A stretch of DNA of 64,000 nucleotides from Duganella sp. BJB476 (GTDB lineage: Bacteria; Pseudomonadota; Gammaproteobacteria; Burkholderiales; Burkholderiaceae_D). The DNA lies in contig NZ_QVIO01000002.1 in assembly GCF_003416895.1 (NCBI RefSeq), positions 620,001 to 684,000 of the forward strand, read 5' to 3'. The position numbers were made by a program, and so were the translations under genes. The notes below the pieces were generated by a model. The model was not told the DNA's origin. It made no database searches and saw only the letters and a program-made list of their open reading frames with translations. Positions 53,890 to 63,935 of this stretch are shown here, piece after piece (positions within the stretch are counted from its first letter, which is position 1; the number at the start of each line of letters is the position of its first letter).

Positions 53890-56800
53890 TTATTTGGCCG
53901 ACAGTCCGAGCTTCAGTGCAATCGGCTTGCCGGTGCTGGCGTCTACCGGTTCCGGCGCGGTGGTGTGGGCGGCGGCGGCATCGACGCCCTCCCCCTTCAA
54001 GGCTGCGAGGATCGCGGCGGATCGCTTGGCGCCCAGCTGCGGCAAGGCGTCCGCCGGCAATGGCTGCTTCTCCTCCAGACGCTCTTGCAGCTTGGCATAG
54101 AAGGCCGTGGCGTCCGCCACTTGCGGCTCGCCTTGCACCAGCTTGCCCAGGCGTTGCAGGATGGGCAGTTTCTTTTGCGCCGAGTCGGCTGCGGTTGCAT
54201 CGGCACCGGCGGCGCCGGCGGCAGGACCGGCGGCGGCTTCGGCGGCCTTCTTCTGCTTGTCCAGCTCGGCCGCGCCGAAACGCTCGGCATACAGGTCGCG
54301 CATGGCGCCGCGCACTTTGCGTTGGCCCATGTCGAGCGGTCCCGGCTGCTCGCCGGCCGCCAGCTTGATGTCGGCGCGCGCCAGCACCACGCGGCGCAAG
54401 GCTTGCGCGCGCAGGGCCGCGCCGTCCACCTGGTCGTTGTACTGGCCCGGCACGGACAGTTTCAGCTGCGTCTTCTTCGCCAGGATCTGCGCCACCTGCT
54501 TGAGTTTCTCGCGCTCCGGCGGCAGCACCACGTCGCTGCCCGCGTCGAAGTCGATGGACTCCAGCTTGTCGCCACTGACGCCGAACAGACTGCCCAGCGC
54601 GCGGAACGGCGAGGTCACGATCTTGGTCATGATATTGCCGATCGCCTTCCACACCACCGAGCCGTAGCTGAACTGCGGATCGTTCATATTGCCGGAAACC
54701 GGCACGCCGAGATCGATGCGGCCATCGCTGTCTTTCAGGATGGCCAGCGCCAGTTCCAGCGGCAGCTTGAGCGCGTCAGGGCTGTCGATGCGCTCGCCCA
54801 GCGTCAGGTTGTCGAGCACGATGTGGTTGTTGCCTTCCAGCTGGCCCTTGGCGACCTTGTATTCCAGGTCCAGCGAGATCTTGCCCTGGGCGATCTTGTA
54901 GCCGGCGAACTTCATGCTGTACGGCGAGGCCGATACCATGTCGACGTTCTTGAACACGACGTTGATGTCGGTGTTGTCGGCCGGGACGAAGGGATTGAGC
55001 TTGCCACGGATGCGCGCCAGGCCGAAGTCGTCGACGCGGCCGTCCAGTTCGATCTGGCTGCTGGCGTCGCGCTTGGACGACAGGCCGGTGATCACGCCGC
55101 CCAGCTCATAAATTTTGGCGCCGAATTGCGGCCGCAAGCTGAGGTCGGTGAAGGCCAGCTTGGCGTTCTCGAAGCGCACGCGGCGCACCTTGACCGGGAA
55201 CGGCTCGGCGGCTGTCGCCGGTGCGACGGCCGGCTTGGCGGCCGCCGCCGAGGCCGGCTGCGCCACCAGCAGGCGCTGGGCGTTGAAGCTGCGGTCGTTC
55301 TCGATGATGAGGGTGGCATTCGGCTCGATGACGCGCAGCTCGGCGATATCCAGCACGTCCGGCGACAGGCCGAAGGCCAGCTTGTCGGCGCGTACCGATT
55401 TCCATTGGGCGAAGCGGTCGTTGTCTTCTTCGTTGAGCGCGAGTTCGGCCACTTCCAGCGAGCCGTCGTAGCGCAGGCCGGGATCGGCTTTGCCGCCGGC
55501 GCCCGTGTGCAGGCGTCCCTGGCCGGAGATGCTGCCGGCCGCGATCTTCAGCTTGACGTACTTGGACAGCAAAGGCTGCACCGGCGCGATCGCCAGCTTG
55601 GTCAGCTTGAGATCGGTATCGACGGCGCCGGTGGACGGCACGACCTTGCCCTTGGCGGTCAGCAGGCCGCCTTCGCGCAGGCCGACTGCGCCGTCGAAGG
55701 CCAGCGGCTTCTTCAGGTCAGTGCTGGCGTCGGTCAGCTTGAGGTTGAAGTCCTGCAGATTGGCTTTGATGCCGCTGCTCGCATCATCGTAGCGGGCGCC
55801 GAATTTGTTGAACTCGACGGTCTTGATATTGGCCGCCCATGGCGCCGAAGCCGGCGCATCCTTGGCCGCTGGCTGTGCGCCGCCGCCCGATTTAGGGAAG
55901 GCGTTCAGGAACAGGAACTTGCCTTTACCGTCGCGCGACAGGTCCAGCTGGCCGCCGTCGAAGTACAGGCGGCCCAGGCTGGCGCGGTGCGCGGCCAGGT
56001 CGATCTCGCCGCCATCGAAGCCCAGTTGCGCCAGTTTCAGCGGCGTCATCGCGCCGCTGTTCAGCACCAGATTGTCCACCGAGAAGGCGGCGTCGGCGAT
56101 GTTGAGCTTGAGGCCGTCGGCGGCGGGTTCGGCTTGCAGTTGCAGGTGCAGCTTGAGTTTGTCCGCATTGAACTTCAGCGCGGGGCTGACGGTTTCGTCC
56201 ACCGCCGCCACGGCGATGTCGTCGAATGCGAGCTGCTTGAGCTGGATTTTCCAGTTGCCCGCCGGCGCAGGCTTGGCCGCCGCGACAACCGCAGGCTTGC
56301 CCGCCGCAGCCGGCACGGATGCTGCCGCCGTGACCGGCGTCGCCGCCTGCGCAGGCGTGGCAGGCACCATCAGCCCCGCCACATCCAGCTCGCCCTTGGC
56401 ATCGCGACGCACCGCCAGCGCACCGCCGTTGACATGCAAGCCACCCACCGTCACGGTGCGCTTGAGCAGATCCACGCCGACATCGCTGACATCGAACAGC
56501 TTCAACTTGACGAAGGCCTCGGCCGCGCCATCGCGCTTGACCACCAGGTCGTTCAACGCCAGGCCGGCCCCGGCCACATTGGCATCCAGCTGCCCATCCT
56601 TGTAAGCGAATTTGTAAGGCAGCTTGGCCGACAAACGTCCATCCACCACCGCCACCCGCGCGAACGACTTCAGATACGTCGACACGCCCGGCAAGGCCAC
56701 ATTCTCCAGCGTCAGCACGCCGCTGCCGGCTATCGGATTGAGCGCGTTCGTGCCCTTCCAGCGCAGCTTGCCGCCCAGGCCCGCATCGGCACTCAGCGCG

Positions 56801-57369
56801 TAATCGCCGTTCTCGTCCGGCAGCGTGCTCAGGTTGTTGAGCGTGAAGGCGATCGGTGCATAGGTATCGTTGTAGCCGGCGTGACGGTCATGCATATCGA
56901 CCTTGCCCTGCTCCAGCGCGAAATGCTCGATGACCAGGCGCGGCATGCCGCTGTCGCTGTCATCATGCTTACGTTTGTTGAGTGTCGTCACGAACTCGGC
57001 GATGTTGAACTTGCCGTCCGGCGCGATAGCCAGCTGCACCGTCGGCGCCACGATGCGGATATCGGCGAAACTCCAGGCGCGGCGCAGCAGCGAGCGCCAC
57101 TGCATCTCCACCTCCAGCGCGCCGACGCCGAACAAGGGCGCGCCGCTGGCCTCGGTCAGCTGGAATTGCTGCACCGCCAGCCGCAGCGTGAAGGGATTGA
57201 AACTGACTTCGCCGATGCTAGCCTTGCGCTCCAGCTCGGTCTCGACAAACTTTGGAAGCTGGCTCTTGATCAATTGCGGCAACAGCCAGCCGCCCGCCAA
57301 CGCATATATCCCCACCGCGCCAGCCACGCCCACGCCCCATCGCTTCCATCGTTTGTTCAATGCCTGCAA
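53890..57369 (-). CDS. DUF748 (AsmA-like) large envelope protein
   Basis: A 1159-residue protein of the DUF748 family. One N-terminal membrane helix (about residues 11-30, GVGVAGAVGIYALAGGWLL) anchors a very long periplasmic part built from beta-rich repeats, related to AsmA-type bridge proteins that are thought to move lipids to the outer membrane. An Ala/Pro-rich spacer (about 340-390) and another (about 1090) interrupt it. The start codon is TTG at 57369, preceded by AGGGG at good spacing. It ends next to the RhtA-like gene. Confidence 0.85.
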   Translation of the reverse strand: MQALNKRWKRWGVGVAGAVGIYALAGGWLLPQLIKSQLPKFVETELERKASIGEVSFNPFTLRLAVQQFQLTEASGAPLFGVGALEVEMQWRSLLRRAWSFADIRIVAPTVQLAIAPDGKFNIAEFVTTLNKRKHDDSDSGMPRLVIEHFALEQGKVDMHDRHAGYNDTYAPIAFTLNNLSTLPDENGDYALSADAGLGGKLRWKGTNALNPIAGSGVLTLENVALPGVSTYLKSFARVAVVDGRLSAKLPYKFAYKDGQLDANVAGAGLALNDLVVKRDGAAEAFVKLKLFDVSDVGVDLLKRTVTVGGLHVNGGALAVRRDAKGELDVAGLMVPATPAQAATPVTAAASVPAAAGKPAVVAAAKPAPAGNWKIQLKQLAFDDIAVAAVDETVSPALKFNADKLKLHLQLQAEPAADGLKLNIADAAFSVDNLVLNSGAMTPLKLAQLGFDGGEIDLAAHRASLGRLYFDGGQLDLSRDGKGKFLFLNAFPKSGGGAQPAAKDAPASAPWAANIKTVEFNKFGARYDDASSGIKANLQDFNLKLTDASTDLKKPLAFDGAVGLREGGLLTAKGKVVPSTGAVDTDLKLTKLAIAPVQPLLSKYVKLKIAAGSISGQGRLHTGAGGKADPGLRYDGSLEVAELALNEEDNDRFAQWKSVRADKLAFGLSPDVLDIAELRVIEPNATLIIENDRSFNAQRLLVAQPASAAAAKPAVAPATAAEPFPVKVRRVRFENAKLAFTDLSLRPQFGAKIYELGGVITGLSSKRDASSQIELDGRVDDFGLARIRGKLNPFVPADNTDINVVFKNVDMVSASPYSMKFAGYKIAQGKISLDLEYKVAKGQLEGNNHIVLDNLTLGERIDSPDALKLPLELALAILKDSDGRIDLGVPVSGNMNDPQFSYGSVVWKAIGNIMTKIVTSPFRALGSLFGVSGDKLESIDFDAGSDVVLPPEREKLKQVAQILAKKTQLKLSVPGQYNDQVDGAALRAQALRRVVLARADIKLAAGEQPGPLDMGQRKVRGAMRDLYAERFGAAELDKQKKAAEAAAGPAAGAAGADATAADSAQKKLPILQRLGKLVQGEPQVADATAFYAKLQERLEEKQPLPADALPQLGAKRSAAILAALKGEGVDAAAAHTTAPEPVDASTGKPIALKLGLSAK

Positions 57370-57430
57370 ACTATTCCCCTGAAAATTTCTCTCACAGGCA
57401 ACAGTATAGCAAGCATGGCAATACGGGGCC

Positions 57431-57910
57431 TTACTTGAAGACCGAGCAGTATTGCGTATTGCTTTCGATGTTCTGGCCCGGCTGGCCGTCGGCCGAGATC
57501 ACCTTCAGCCAACCGTCCGGCTTGTTCGGTGTCGGCTTCTTGCCGCAGTTGGTGTGCACCCAATGGATGCCGACGCCGCCATCCGTGTACAACTGGCCGC
57601 AGGCTTCCACCCGGTCGTTCACCTTGATGGCACTCAGCGAAGTTGGCACGGTACGCTGGTTGGGCTCGAAGCCGCTGGCAAACACATTGTCGATCGCCAC
57701 GTCGTACACCTTGCCGTCCTGGTCGGACTTCATCTTCAGATGGGTGTGCGACAGTTCCACGCCCTTGCGGAACTGGCCGTGCGAAAACTTAGGTCCCATC
57801 ACCACGACACCGGTGCGGTAAGCGCCGGCCGACGCCGAGCAAGTTGCGGCTTCATCCGCGTGGGCGGCGAATGCCACCAGCAACGCACAGCCCAGCAATA
57901 GTTGTTTCAT
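57431..57910 (-). CDS. Secreted protein, function unknown
   Basis: A 159-residue protein with a signal peptide (residues 1-18, cleavage after AHA). The mature part starts near DEAATCSASAGAYRTG and has four or so Cys (TCSAS, EACGQ, HTNCGKK, QYCSVFK) that could form two disulphides. It is largely beta. ATG 57910 (MKQLLLGC) is the start; the frame is open but non-coding-looking upstream. Lies between secD and the DUF748 gene. Family not recognised. Confidence 0.75.
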   Translation of the reverse strand: MKQLLLGCALLVAFAAHADEAATCSASAGAYRTGVVVMGPKFSHGQFRKGVELSHTHLKMKSDQDGKVYDVAIDNVFASGFEPNQRTVPTSLSAIKVNDRVEACGQLYTDGGVGIHWVHTNCGKKPTPNKPDGWLKVISADGQPGQNIESNTQYCSVFK

Positions 57911-57956
57911 GCAAGCTCCCATATAGGTTTTGAGTCCGGCCATTATCCACCACAAA

Positions 57957-59810
57957 CTACTTGCCGCGCCATACGGTCCCGATAGCCAGCGACGACAGCT
58001 TCTTGCGCCGCCCGTACCACAGGTTGACCACGCCACGCGACACGAACACCGCCGAGAACATCGACGTCAAGATCCCCAGGCAGTGCACCACGGCGAAACC
58101 GCGTATCGCCCCGGAGCCGAACACCCACAGCGCCACGCCGACGATCAGGGTGGTGACGTTGGAGTCGAGGATGGTGGCCCAGGCGCGGTCGAAGCCGGTG
58201 GCGATGGCCTGCTGCGGCGTGGCGCCGGCGCGCAGCTCCTCGCGGATGCGTTCGTTGATCAGCACGTTGGCGTCGATCGCCATGCCAAGCGCCAGAGCGA
58301 TCGCGGCGATGCCGGGCAAGGTCAGCGTCGCCTGCATCCGCGACAGCAAGGCCAGCAGCAGCAACAGATTGCAGGCCAGCGCCAGCACACTGAAGAAACC
58401 GAACAGCATGTAGTAGCCGATCATGAACACGGCAATCGCGGCAAAGCCGTACATGGTCGAATGCAGGCCCTTGGCGACGTTCTCCGCGCCCAGTTGCGGG
58501 CCGATGGTGCGCTCTTCGACGATCTCCATCGGCGCCGACAGCGCGCCCGAGCGCAGCATCAGCGCCAGGTCGGCCGCATCCTGCGCGCTGCCGACGCCGG
58601 TGGTGCGGAAGTGGGCGTTCAGCTCGCTGGTCAGCGTGGCCACCGAAATCACTTCCGGCTTGCCGGTCTTCTCGATCAGCACGATGGCCATGTGCTTGCC
58701 GACGCGGTCGCTGGTGGCGGCCGACATCTTGCGTCCGCCCGCCGTGTTGAGGTCGATGAACACGGCCGGTTGCTGATTCTCGTCCAGGCCGGCGGTGGCG
58801 CTGGTGATGTAGTCGCCGGTCAGCACCAAGTCCTTGTACAGCACGGTAGGCGCGCCCCGCCCCACCGTGTACAGCTGCGAGTTCAACGGGATCGCCGCGC
58901 CCATTTCCGTGCCGCGCGTGATGCTCTCGTCGACCATGCGCACTTCCAGCGTGGCCGTGCGGCCAATGACGGCGCGGGCCCGCGCCACGTCCTGCTCGCC
59001 GGGCAGCTGCACCACGATGCGGTCCGGCCCCTGCTGCTGGATGATGGGCTCGGCCACGCCCAGCTCGTTCACGCGCTTGGACAAGGTGGCGATGTTCTGC
59101 GTCACGCCATCGTTGATGGTCTGCTTCAATGCCTCAGGCTTCAGCGTGACGACGATCTTCAGCTGCGCGCCATCGCTCGCTTCGGCCAGCAACAGCTCTG
59201 GACCCTGGCCGGCGATCAGGTCTTTCGCCTTCTGCCGCGTGGCCTCGTCGCGGAAGCCGATCTCCAAGGTATCGCCGACGCGCGCTATGCCACTATGAAA
59301 CACGGCCTTGTCGCGCAACACGCTGCGCACCGACGCCTGCACGCCTTGCAGCTTCTTGTCCAGCACGGCCTTGGTGTCGACCTGCATCAGGAAATGGACG
59401 CCGCCACGCAGGTCCAGGCCCAGGTACATCGGCAGCGCGTGCAGGCTTTGCATCCACTTCGGCGTATCCGCTTGCAGGTTCAGCGCGACCAGGTATTGCG
59501 GATCGGCGGTGTCGGCGTTCAGGCTTTTCTCCAGCACCGACTTGGCGCGGAACTGGGTATCGGGATCGGCGAAGCGCGCACGCACTGCGGCGTGGTCGCT
59601 GTCATAGGCGATGCCGGTGCTTGGCACTTGCGCTTGATTGAGCGCGCTCTCGACCTTGCCGGCCAGCTCGGCGCCAACGCGCACGCTGGTCTTGCCGCTG
59701 CTGATTTGCAGCGCCGGCGACTGGCCAAAATAATTGGGCGCGGTGTACAACGCGCCCAACAACACCGTGATCACAATCACGATGTACTTCCACAACGGGT
59801 AACGGTTCAT
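57957..59810 (-). CDS. secD: SecD, protein translocase subunit (no adjacent SecF)
   Basis: About 617 residues of SecD type. It has the N-terminal helix (MNRYPLWKYIVIVITVLLG), the periplasmic P1 domain with GLDLRGGVHFLMQV, and the C-terminal RND-like membrane part (IAAIALALGMAIDANVLINERIREEL). SecD with SecF uses the proton gradient to help SecYEG export. Here secF and yajC are not adjacent, unlike the usual yajC-secD-secF order, so this is either a second secD or a relocated one. ATG 59810 is preferred; GTG 59819 is possible. Confidence 0.88.
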   Translation of the reverse strand: MNRYPLWKYIVIVITVLLGALYTAPNYFGQSPALQISSGKTSVRVGAELAGKVESALNQAQVPSTGIAYDSDHAAVRARFADPDTQFRAKSVLEKSLNADTADPQYLVALNLQADTPKWMQSLHALPMYLGLDLRGGVHFLMQVDTKAVLDKKLQGVQASVRSVLRDKAVFHSGIARVGDTLEIGFRDEATRQKAKDLIAGQGPELLLAEASDGAQLKIVVTLKPEALKQTINDGVTQNIATLSKRVNELGVAEPIIQQQGPDRIVVQLPGEQDVARARAVIGRTATLEVRMVDESITRGTEMGAAIPLNSQLYTVGRGAPTVLYKDLVLTGDYITSATAGLDENQQPAVFIDLNTAGGRKMSAATSDRVGKHMAIVLIEKTGKPEVISVATLTSELNAHFRTTGVGSAQDAADLALMLRSGALSAPMEIVEERTIGPQLGAENVAKGLHSTMYGFAAIAVFMIGYYMLFGFFSVLALACNLLLLLALLSRMQATLTLPGIAAIALALGMAIDANVLINERIREELRAGATPQQAIATGFDRAWATILDSNVTTLIVGVALWVFGSGAIRGFAVVHCLGILTSMFSAVFVSRGVVNLWYGRRKKLSSLAIGTVWRGK

Positions 59811-59911
59811 CTTAAGCACTTTTTAAGAAATGACCGACCTAAGCTGTGGCTGCTTGAACCTATTACAAGCCCAACAATTAATTATTTCTCATGTCCGCCG
59901 GCCGCATTCGT

Positions 59912-62071
59912 TCAGGCCACTTGTTTGGCCGACTCCTGATACAGGTCGGCCACATCTGAGTCGTGGACAACCTTGCCTGCCTGGAGGGCAATCACCCTGT
60001 TGGCTGATGCGATCGTCTCCGTACGATGCGCGATGATGATCCGGGTGATGTTGAGCGCTTTCACGGCGACGTTGACCTCGTGTTCCTTCGCGATATCCAG
60101 ATGGCTCGTCGCTTCGTCCAGGAACAGGATCCTGGGTCGCTTGTAGAGGGCGCGAGCCAGCAGCACCCGTTGCTTTTGTCCGCCCGACAGGACGGTGCCC
60201 ATGTCGCCGACCAGGGTGTTGTAACCCATCGGCATCGCGGCGATTTCAGGTGCGATCGCGGCCAGGCGCGCACATTCATCGACCCAGGCCTGATCGGCGT
60301 TCGAATCGAAGAAGCTGATGTTCTCCGCAATCGATCCGGCGAACAGCACATCGTCTTGCAGCACCGTTCCGACCATCCGGCGCAAGGTCTCGCTGCCGAC
60401 GTGCCGGACCTCGATCCCGCCCACCGTCACCTTGCCATCGGTCGGCGGCAAAATGCCAAGCAACACATTCATCAGGGTGGTCTTGCCGCAACCGGAGGCT
60501 CCCACGATCGCCACCGATTCGCCCGGCGCGATGCGAAAACTCACCTCATCCAGCACCCATGCCTCGTGTTCGGCATAGCGGTAGCGCAGCTTGCTCACTT
60601 CGATGACAGGCTCCAGGCCGGCTGCGTCCATCACATGCGTGCCAGTCATGGATTCGGGCGCCGTGAGGACGATGTCCGCCAGGCGCTCGCCCTGCAGGCG
60701 AAGCATCTTTAATTCGAAGACCTTGTCTATCAGCGAACCGACCCGGCTATCGAACTGTCCCTTGTAGGCGTTAAACGCCATCAAGACGCCGACGCTGAAA
60801 TCGCCGTCCAGGACCATCTTCGCGCCCAGCCAGATGATCAGAATGTTTTCGATACCGAACAGCACGCCGTTCACGGTCCGGTACAGCAACGTCAGCTTTT
60901 GCGTGCGGATGTCCGCGTTGATCTGGTCGACCAGCAGCGTCAGCCAGTTGGCGCGACGCTCATCTTGGCGTTGGAACAGCTTGATTGCCTTGACTCCCCG
61001 TACAGTCTCCAGGAAGTGACTCTCCTGCTTGGCAGCGTGGACGATCTGCTCCTCCGTCGCGCTGCGTAGCGGCCGATACCAGGCCCAACGCGAAAGCGCA
61101 TACAGTATCATCGTGCCGACCGCGATCCAGCCCAGCGTCGCGCTGTAGATGAACATCACGATCAGCGTCACCAGCGACATGAAGCCGTCGAGTATCGCCT
61201 CCAGGAAGGAAGTCGTGAGCGTATGCTGGATCTGGTCGACCGTACCGAAGCGGGACACGATATCACCCAGGTGGCGCTTTTCGAAGTACTCGACAGGTAG
61301 GCGGATCAGGTGGGTGAAGACATTCGCACGCCACTGGACGTTGAGCGTGGTTGCCATGTACATGATGACCCAGGAACGGATGGCGCCGACAGCTTGCTGC
61401 ATGAGCATCAACAGACCGAAACCAAGAGCCAGCGTCGTCAATAGGTCACGGTCGCCCGACACGATGACGTTGTCGATCACCCATTGCAGGAAGAATGGAC
61501 TGATCAAGGCAAACACTTCGAGCGACGCCGCCAGTATCACGATCTGGCTGAATGAACGCGCGAGGCCCGACACGTGGCCCATCATCGAACGCAGTCTGAT
61601 CGTTTGCACCTGCACCTGCGGCTCAAAATTCTGGCTCGGCCACAGCTCGAGCGCCACCCCGGTAAATGCCGCGGAAAACTCTGCCATTGCGATCTCGCGT
61701 ACGCCCGAGGCAGGATCGTGAATGGTCATGCTATGGGCGCCCACCCTCTTCAGGACCACGAAATGGTTGAAGTTCCAGTGCAGGATGCACGGCAGCTTCA
61801 ACCTGTCGAGGTCTTCGAGGTCCACTCTCAGCGGACGCGATTCCAAGTCCAGCTGACTAGCCATCCTGATCAGGTGCGCGAGCGTGGCGCCCTTGAGCGA
61901 AATCGGGAAGCGCCGGCGAAGCGTCGCCAGGTCGGCCCGGAAGCCGTGGTAGCCCGCAACCATGCCGAGGCAGGCAAGGCCACATTCTGTGGCCTGGGTT
62001 TGTAGAATGACGGGCAGCTTGCCGCCATATCCAAATTTGATGCTACTGAAAATATCACTAAGTAAGCGCAT
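59912..62071 (-). CDS. C39 peptidase-ABC exporter (double-glycine leader processing)
   Basis: About 719 residues. An N-terminal C39 peptidase domain has the intact triad Cys30 (QATECGLAC), His103 (HWNFNHFVVL) and Asp119 (IHDPASG). Six membrane helices (about 165-450) precede an ABC ATPase with Walker A GASGCGKTT, LSGGQKQR, Walker B ILFLDEATS and the AHRTE His. It cleaves a GG leader and exports a peptide with the HlyD-type adaptor encoded just upstream (62086-63354). TTG 62089 overlaps the adaptor stop; ATG 62071 is preferred. GC is lower than the window average. Confidence 0.9.
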   Translation of the reverse strand: MRLLSDIFSSIKFGYGGKLPVILQTQATECGLACLGMVAGYHGFRADLATLRRRFPISLKGATLAHLIRMASQLDLESRPLRVDLEDLDRLKLPCILHWNFNHFVVLKRVGAHSMTIHDPASGVREIAMAEFSAAFTGVALELWPSQNFEPQVQVQTIRLRSMMGHVSGLARSFSQIVILAASLEVFALISPFFLQWVIDNVIVSGDRDLLTTLALGFGLLMLMQQAVGAIRSWVIMYMATTLNVQWRANVFTHLIRLPVEYFEKRHLGDIVSRFGTVDQIQHTLTTSFLEAILDGFMSLVTLIVMFIYSATLGWIAVGTMILYALSRWAWYRPLRSATEEQIVHAAKQESHFLETVRGVKAIKLFQRQDERRANWLTLLVDQINADIRTQKLTLLYRTVNGVLFGIENILIIWLGAKMVLDGDFSVGVLMAFNAYKGQFDSRVGSLIDKVFELKMLRLQGERLADIVLTAPESMTGTHVMDAAGLEPVIEVSKLRYRYAEHEAWVLDEVSFRIAPGESVAIVGASGCGKTTLMNVLLGILPPTDGKVTVGGIEVRHVGSETLRRMVGTVLQDDVLFAGSIAENISFFDSNADQAWVDECARLAAIAPEIAAMPMGYNTLVGDMGTVLSGGQKQRVLLARALYKRPRILFLDEATSHLDIAKEHEVNVAVKALNITRIIIAHRTETIASANRVIALQAGKVVHDSDVADLYQESAKQVA

Positions 62072-62085
62072 GCCGGGTATCTCAA

Positions 62086-63354
62086 TCAAAGTTTGCCGCT
62101 GAGGCTATACAGCGGTTCGAGTACCCATTCGTAGAGACGGCGCTTTTCCTGCAGGATGTCGGCCTCGAGCGTCATGCCGGCCTGCAGCGGCTGGGGACGG
62201 CCGTACGCCTGAATCGTTTGCCCGGAAATCTTCACTGTGACGCGGTACAGTGGCTCGCTGCCACTCGCCGGTCCGGAAAAGCCGCTCATGCCGAACAGGT
62301 CGCTGCCGGAGAGCGCGACCTTGGCCGCGTGCGCGACCGTTCCTTGCGCTTGGCCGAATTTTTGGTATGGATATGCTTGGTAGCGCATCAATACCTTGTC
62401 GCCGGGACGGACAAATCCAATGGCACGGCTGGGGGCGTACAGGTAGGCCTGCATGGTCGCGCCCACCGGGACGATGCTGACCAGCGGCTTGCCGCCGTCG
62501 ACCGTCTGGCCAACCTCGGCCATGACTGCCGTCGCGATGCCTGACTCCGGAGCCGTAATTTCGAGCCTGCGCTTGGCTTCGCTCTCGGTAAGTTCCTGGC
62601 CTACGCTCATAATCTCCCGTTCGATCTGTGCCAACGTGTTCTGGTGGCGCAAGGGCATACTCTCCAGGTCGCTGCGCTGGCTGGCCAGGTCGCGCCTGAC
62701 ACTGATACGGTCGCGTTCCAGCGATTGCAGGCGCGCACGCTGATCCAGCAAGTCCGCCTGCCGCTGCTGCAGTTGTTCCCTTGAGATGAAGCGCTGGGCC
62801 TCGAGGTCGCGCATTCGTGCGACGGCTTCCTCGGCCAGCTTGACACGGCTGGCCTGGCCCTCGATCTGGCTGCCGATCTTGGCTATTTCCGAGTCCAGGC
62901 CGCCGATGCGTTTCACCGTAGCATTGCGCTCGTCTTCATTCAGCCTGCGTGTTTTTTCAAGCGCATTTTTCAGCGAGTCGCGCCGTGTACTGACCTGGCT
63001 GCTGATCGTCTCCTGCACACTCCCCTGGGTATCGCTGCGCCTCTCGCTCGACAGCACATAGAGCACGTCGCCCTGTTTGATGACTTGCCCCTCGACGACA
63101 TTCTTTTTCACGACAATGCCGAACTGGGGCACGTAGATCTTGACCAAACCAAGATCGGGAACAAGTTGCCCTGTCACGGTCGAGCGTTTGGTGTAGGTCC
63201 CGAAAAACAGGAATAGCAACACGATCACTGCGCACAGGCAGGCCAGCAAACACAGAAAAGTGAAAGCAACTGGACGAATTAATACAATATCGCCGAGCCA
63301 TTTAATCTGGCGTGCGTTCAATGCTTCCGTGCGGTACAACTGTCTATTACTCAT
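62086..63354 (-). CDS. HlyD-type periplasmic adaptor of the C39 exporter
   Basis: A 422-residue membrane fusion protein. One N-terminal membrane helix (about residues 30-52), a beta-barrel/lipoyl part (GQVIKQGDVLYVLSSERR), a long coiled coil (about 110-260) and the C-terminal lipoyl half (APESGIATAVMAEVGQTVDGG) fit HlyD/CvaA adaptors. It connects the ABC exporter to an outer-membrane TolC-type channel, which is not in the window. It is followed with overlap by the C39 exporter gene. Confidence 0.9.
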   Translation of the reverse strand: MSNRQLYRTEALNARQIKWLGDIVLIRPVAFTFLCLLACLCAVIVLLFLFFGTYTKRSTVTGQLVPDLGLVKIYVPQFGIVVKKNVVEGQVIKQGDVLYVLSSERRSDTQGSVQETISSQVSTRRDSLKNALEKTRRLNEDERNATVKRIGGLDSEIAKIGSQIEGQASRVKLAEEAVARMRDLEAQRFISREQLQQRQADLLDQRARLQSLERDRISVRRDLASQRSDLESMPLRHQNTLAQIEREIMSVGQELTESEAKRRLEITAPESGIATAVMAEVGQTVDGGKPLVSIVPVGATMQAYLYAPSRAIGFVRPGDKVLMRYQAYPYQKFGQAQGTVAHAAKVALSGSDLFGMSGFSGPASGSEPLYRVTVKISGQTIQAYGRPQPLQAGMTLEADILQEKRRLYEWVLEPLYSLSGKL

Positions 63355-63402
63355 AAAGGAACTTGCCCTAGCCTACCAAAATAAAGCATACACGCCGCAA
63401 CA

Positions 63403-63882
63403 TTAATCAGACAGCACACCGGATGAATATCTGTGCAGCATGCGAATTATAAAAACCGGACCTTTCAGCATCAAAGTCATGTCGGACTCCGTCATGAGTA
63501 TTTCATTCTCTTCCCATTTGAGCGGCGCTGGCAATTTAGATTGAAATATAGTCTCTCCATCACTTCTTGACATAATATTGTAACCCTGCTTTTTGATTTT
63601 TTTTGCCAAAAACTCTTTCATTGCGGCGCATCTTTCCGGAGAGCCGGCCGCAATGTAAAATCTTGCTGGCAGCGTCATTCTCAGGACAACTGACGATCCG
63701 GCAAATGCGAGCAATAGAGTTATTGGCTCGGCGACAGGTTCACCAAAAAATATTAAACCTGCCTGAAAAATCAGGAAACCGATCAAAGTGGCAGCAATAT
63801 ACGACCCCAACTGTCGCATGGACTGAATTGCGAAAATTTTTAAAAACAGCGATCCTAATAATTCAATTTTTGAAATTTTCAT
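63403..63882 (-). CDS. Small two-helix membrane protein of the export locus
   Basis: About 159 residues from ATG 63882 (MKISKIEL). Two membrane helices (about 22-43 and 50-70, the first LGSYIAATLIGFLIFQAGLI) are followed by a soluble end (ILMTESDMTLMLKGPVF). There is no recognised domain. The frame is open to ATG 63948, but that extension overlaps a hairpin and has no better ribosome site. It lies 48 bp upstream of the adaptor gene on the same strand and could be an immunity or accessory protein of the peptide locus (inference). Confidence 0.65.
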   Translation of the reverse strand: MKISKIELLGSLFLKIFAIQSMRQLGSYIAATLIGFLIFQAGLIFFGEPVAEPITLLLAFAGSSVVLRMTLPARFYIAAGSPERCAAMKEFLAKKIKKQGYNIMSRSDGETIFQSKLPAPLKWEENEILMTESDMTLMLKGPVFIIRMLHRYSSGVLSD

Positions 63883-63913
63883 TTTGTGAGGCGCATGCCT
63901 GGCAGTAAAGTTG

Positions 63914-63935
63914 AAAGGGGCAAACGCCCCTTTCG
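63914..63935 (-). terminator. Hairpin upstream of the small membrane protein gene
   Basis: Perfect stem AAAGGGGC / GCCCCTTT with loop AAAC, about 30 bp before ATG 63882. On the minus strand it could end or attenuate a transcript from a gene that lies past the right edge, possibly the peptide precursor. Confidence 0.5.

Noticed and set aside
53788..57438. 1216-codon plus-strand frame opposite the DUF748 gene
   Set aside because: It spans the full antisense of the DUF748 and part of the RhtA-like gene, has no ribosome site or domain, and the minus strand has a TTG start with a good ribosome site.
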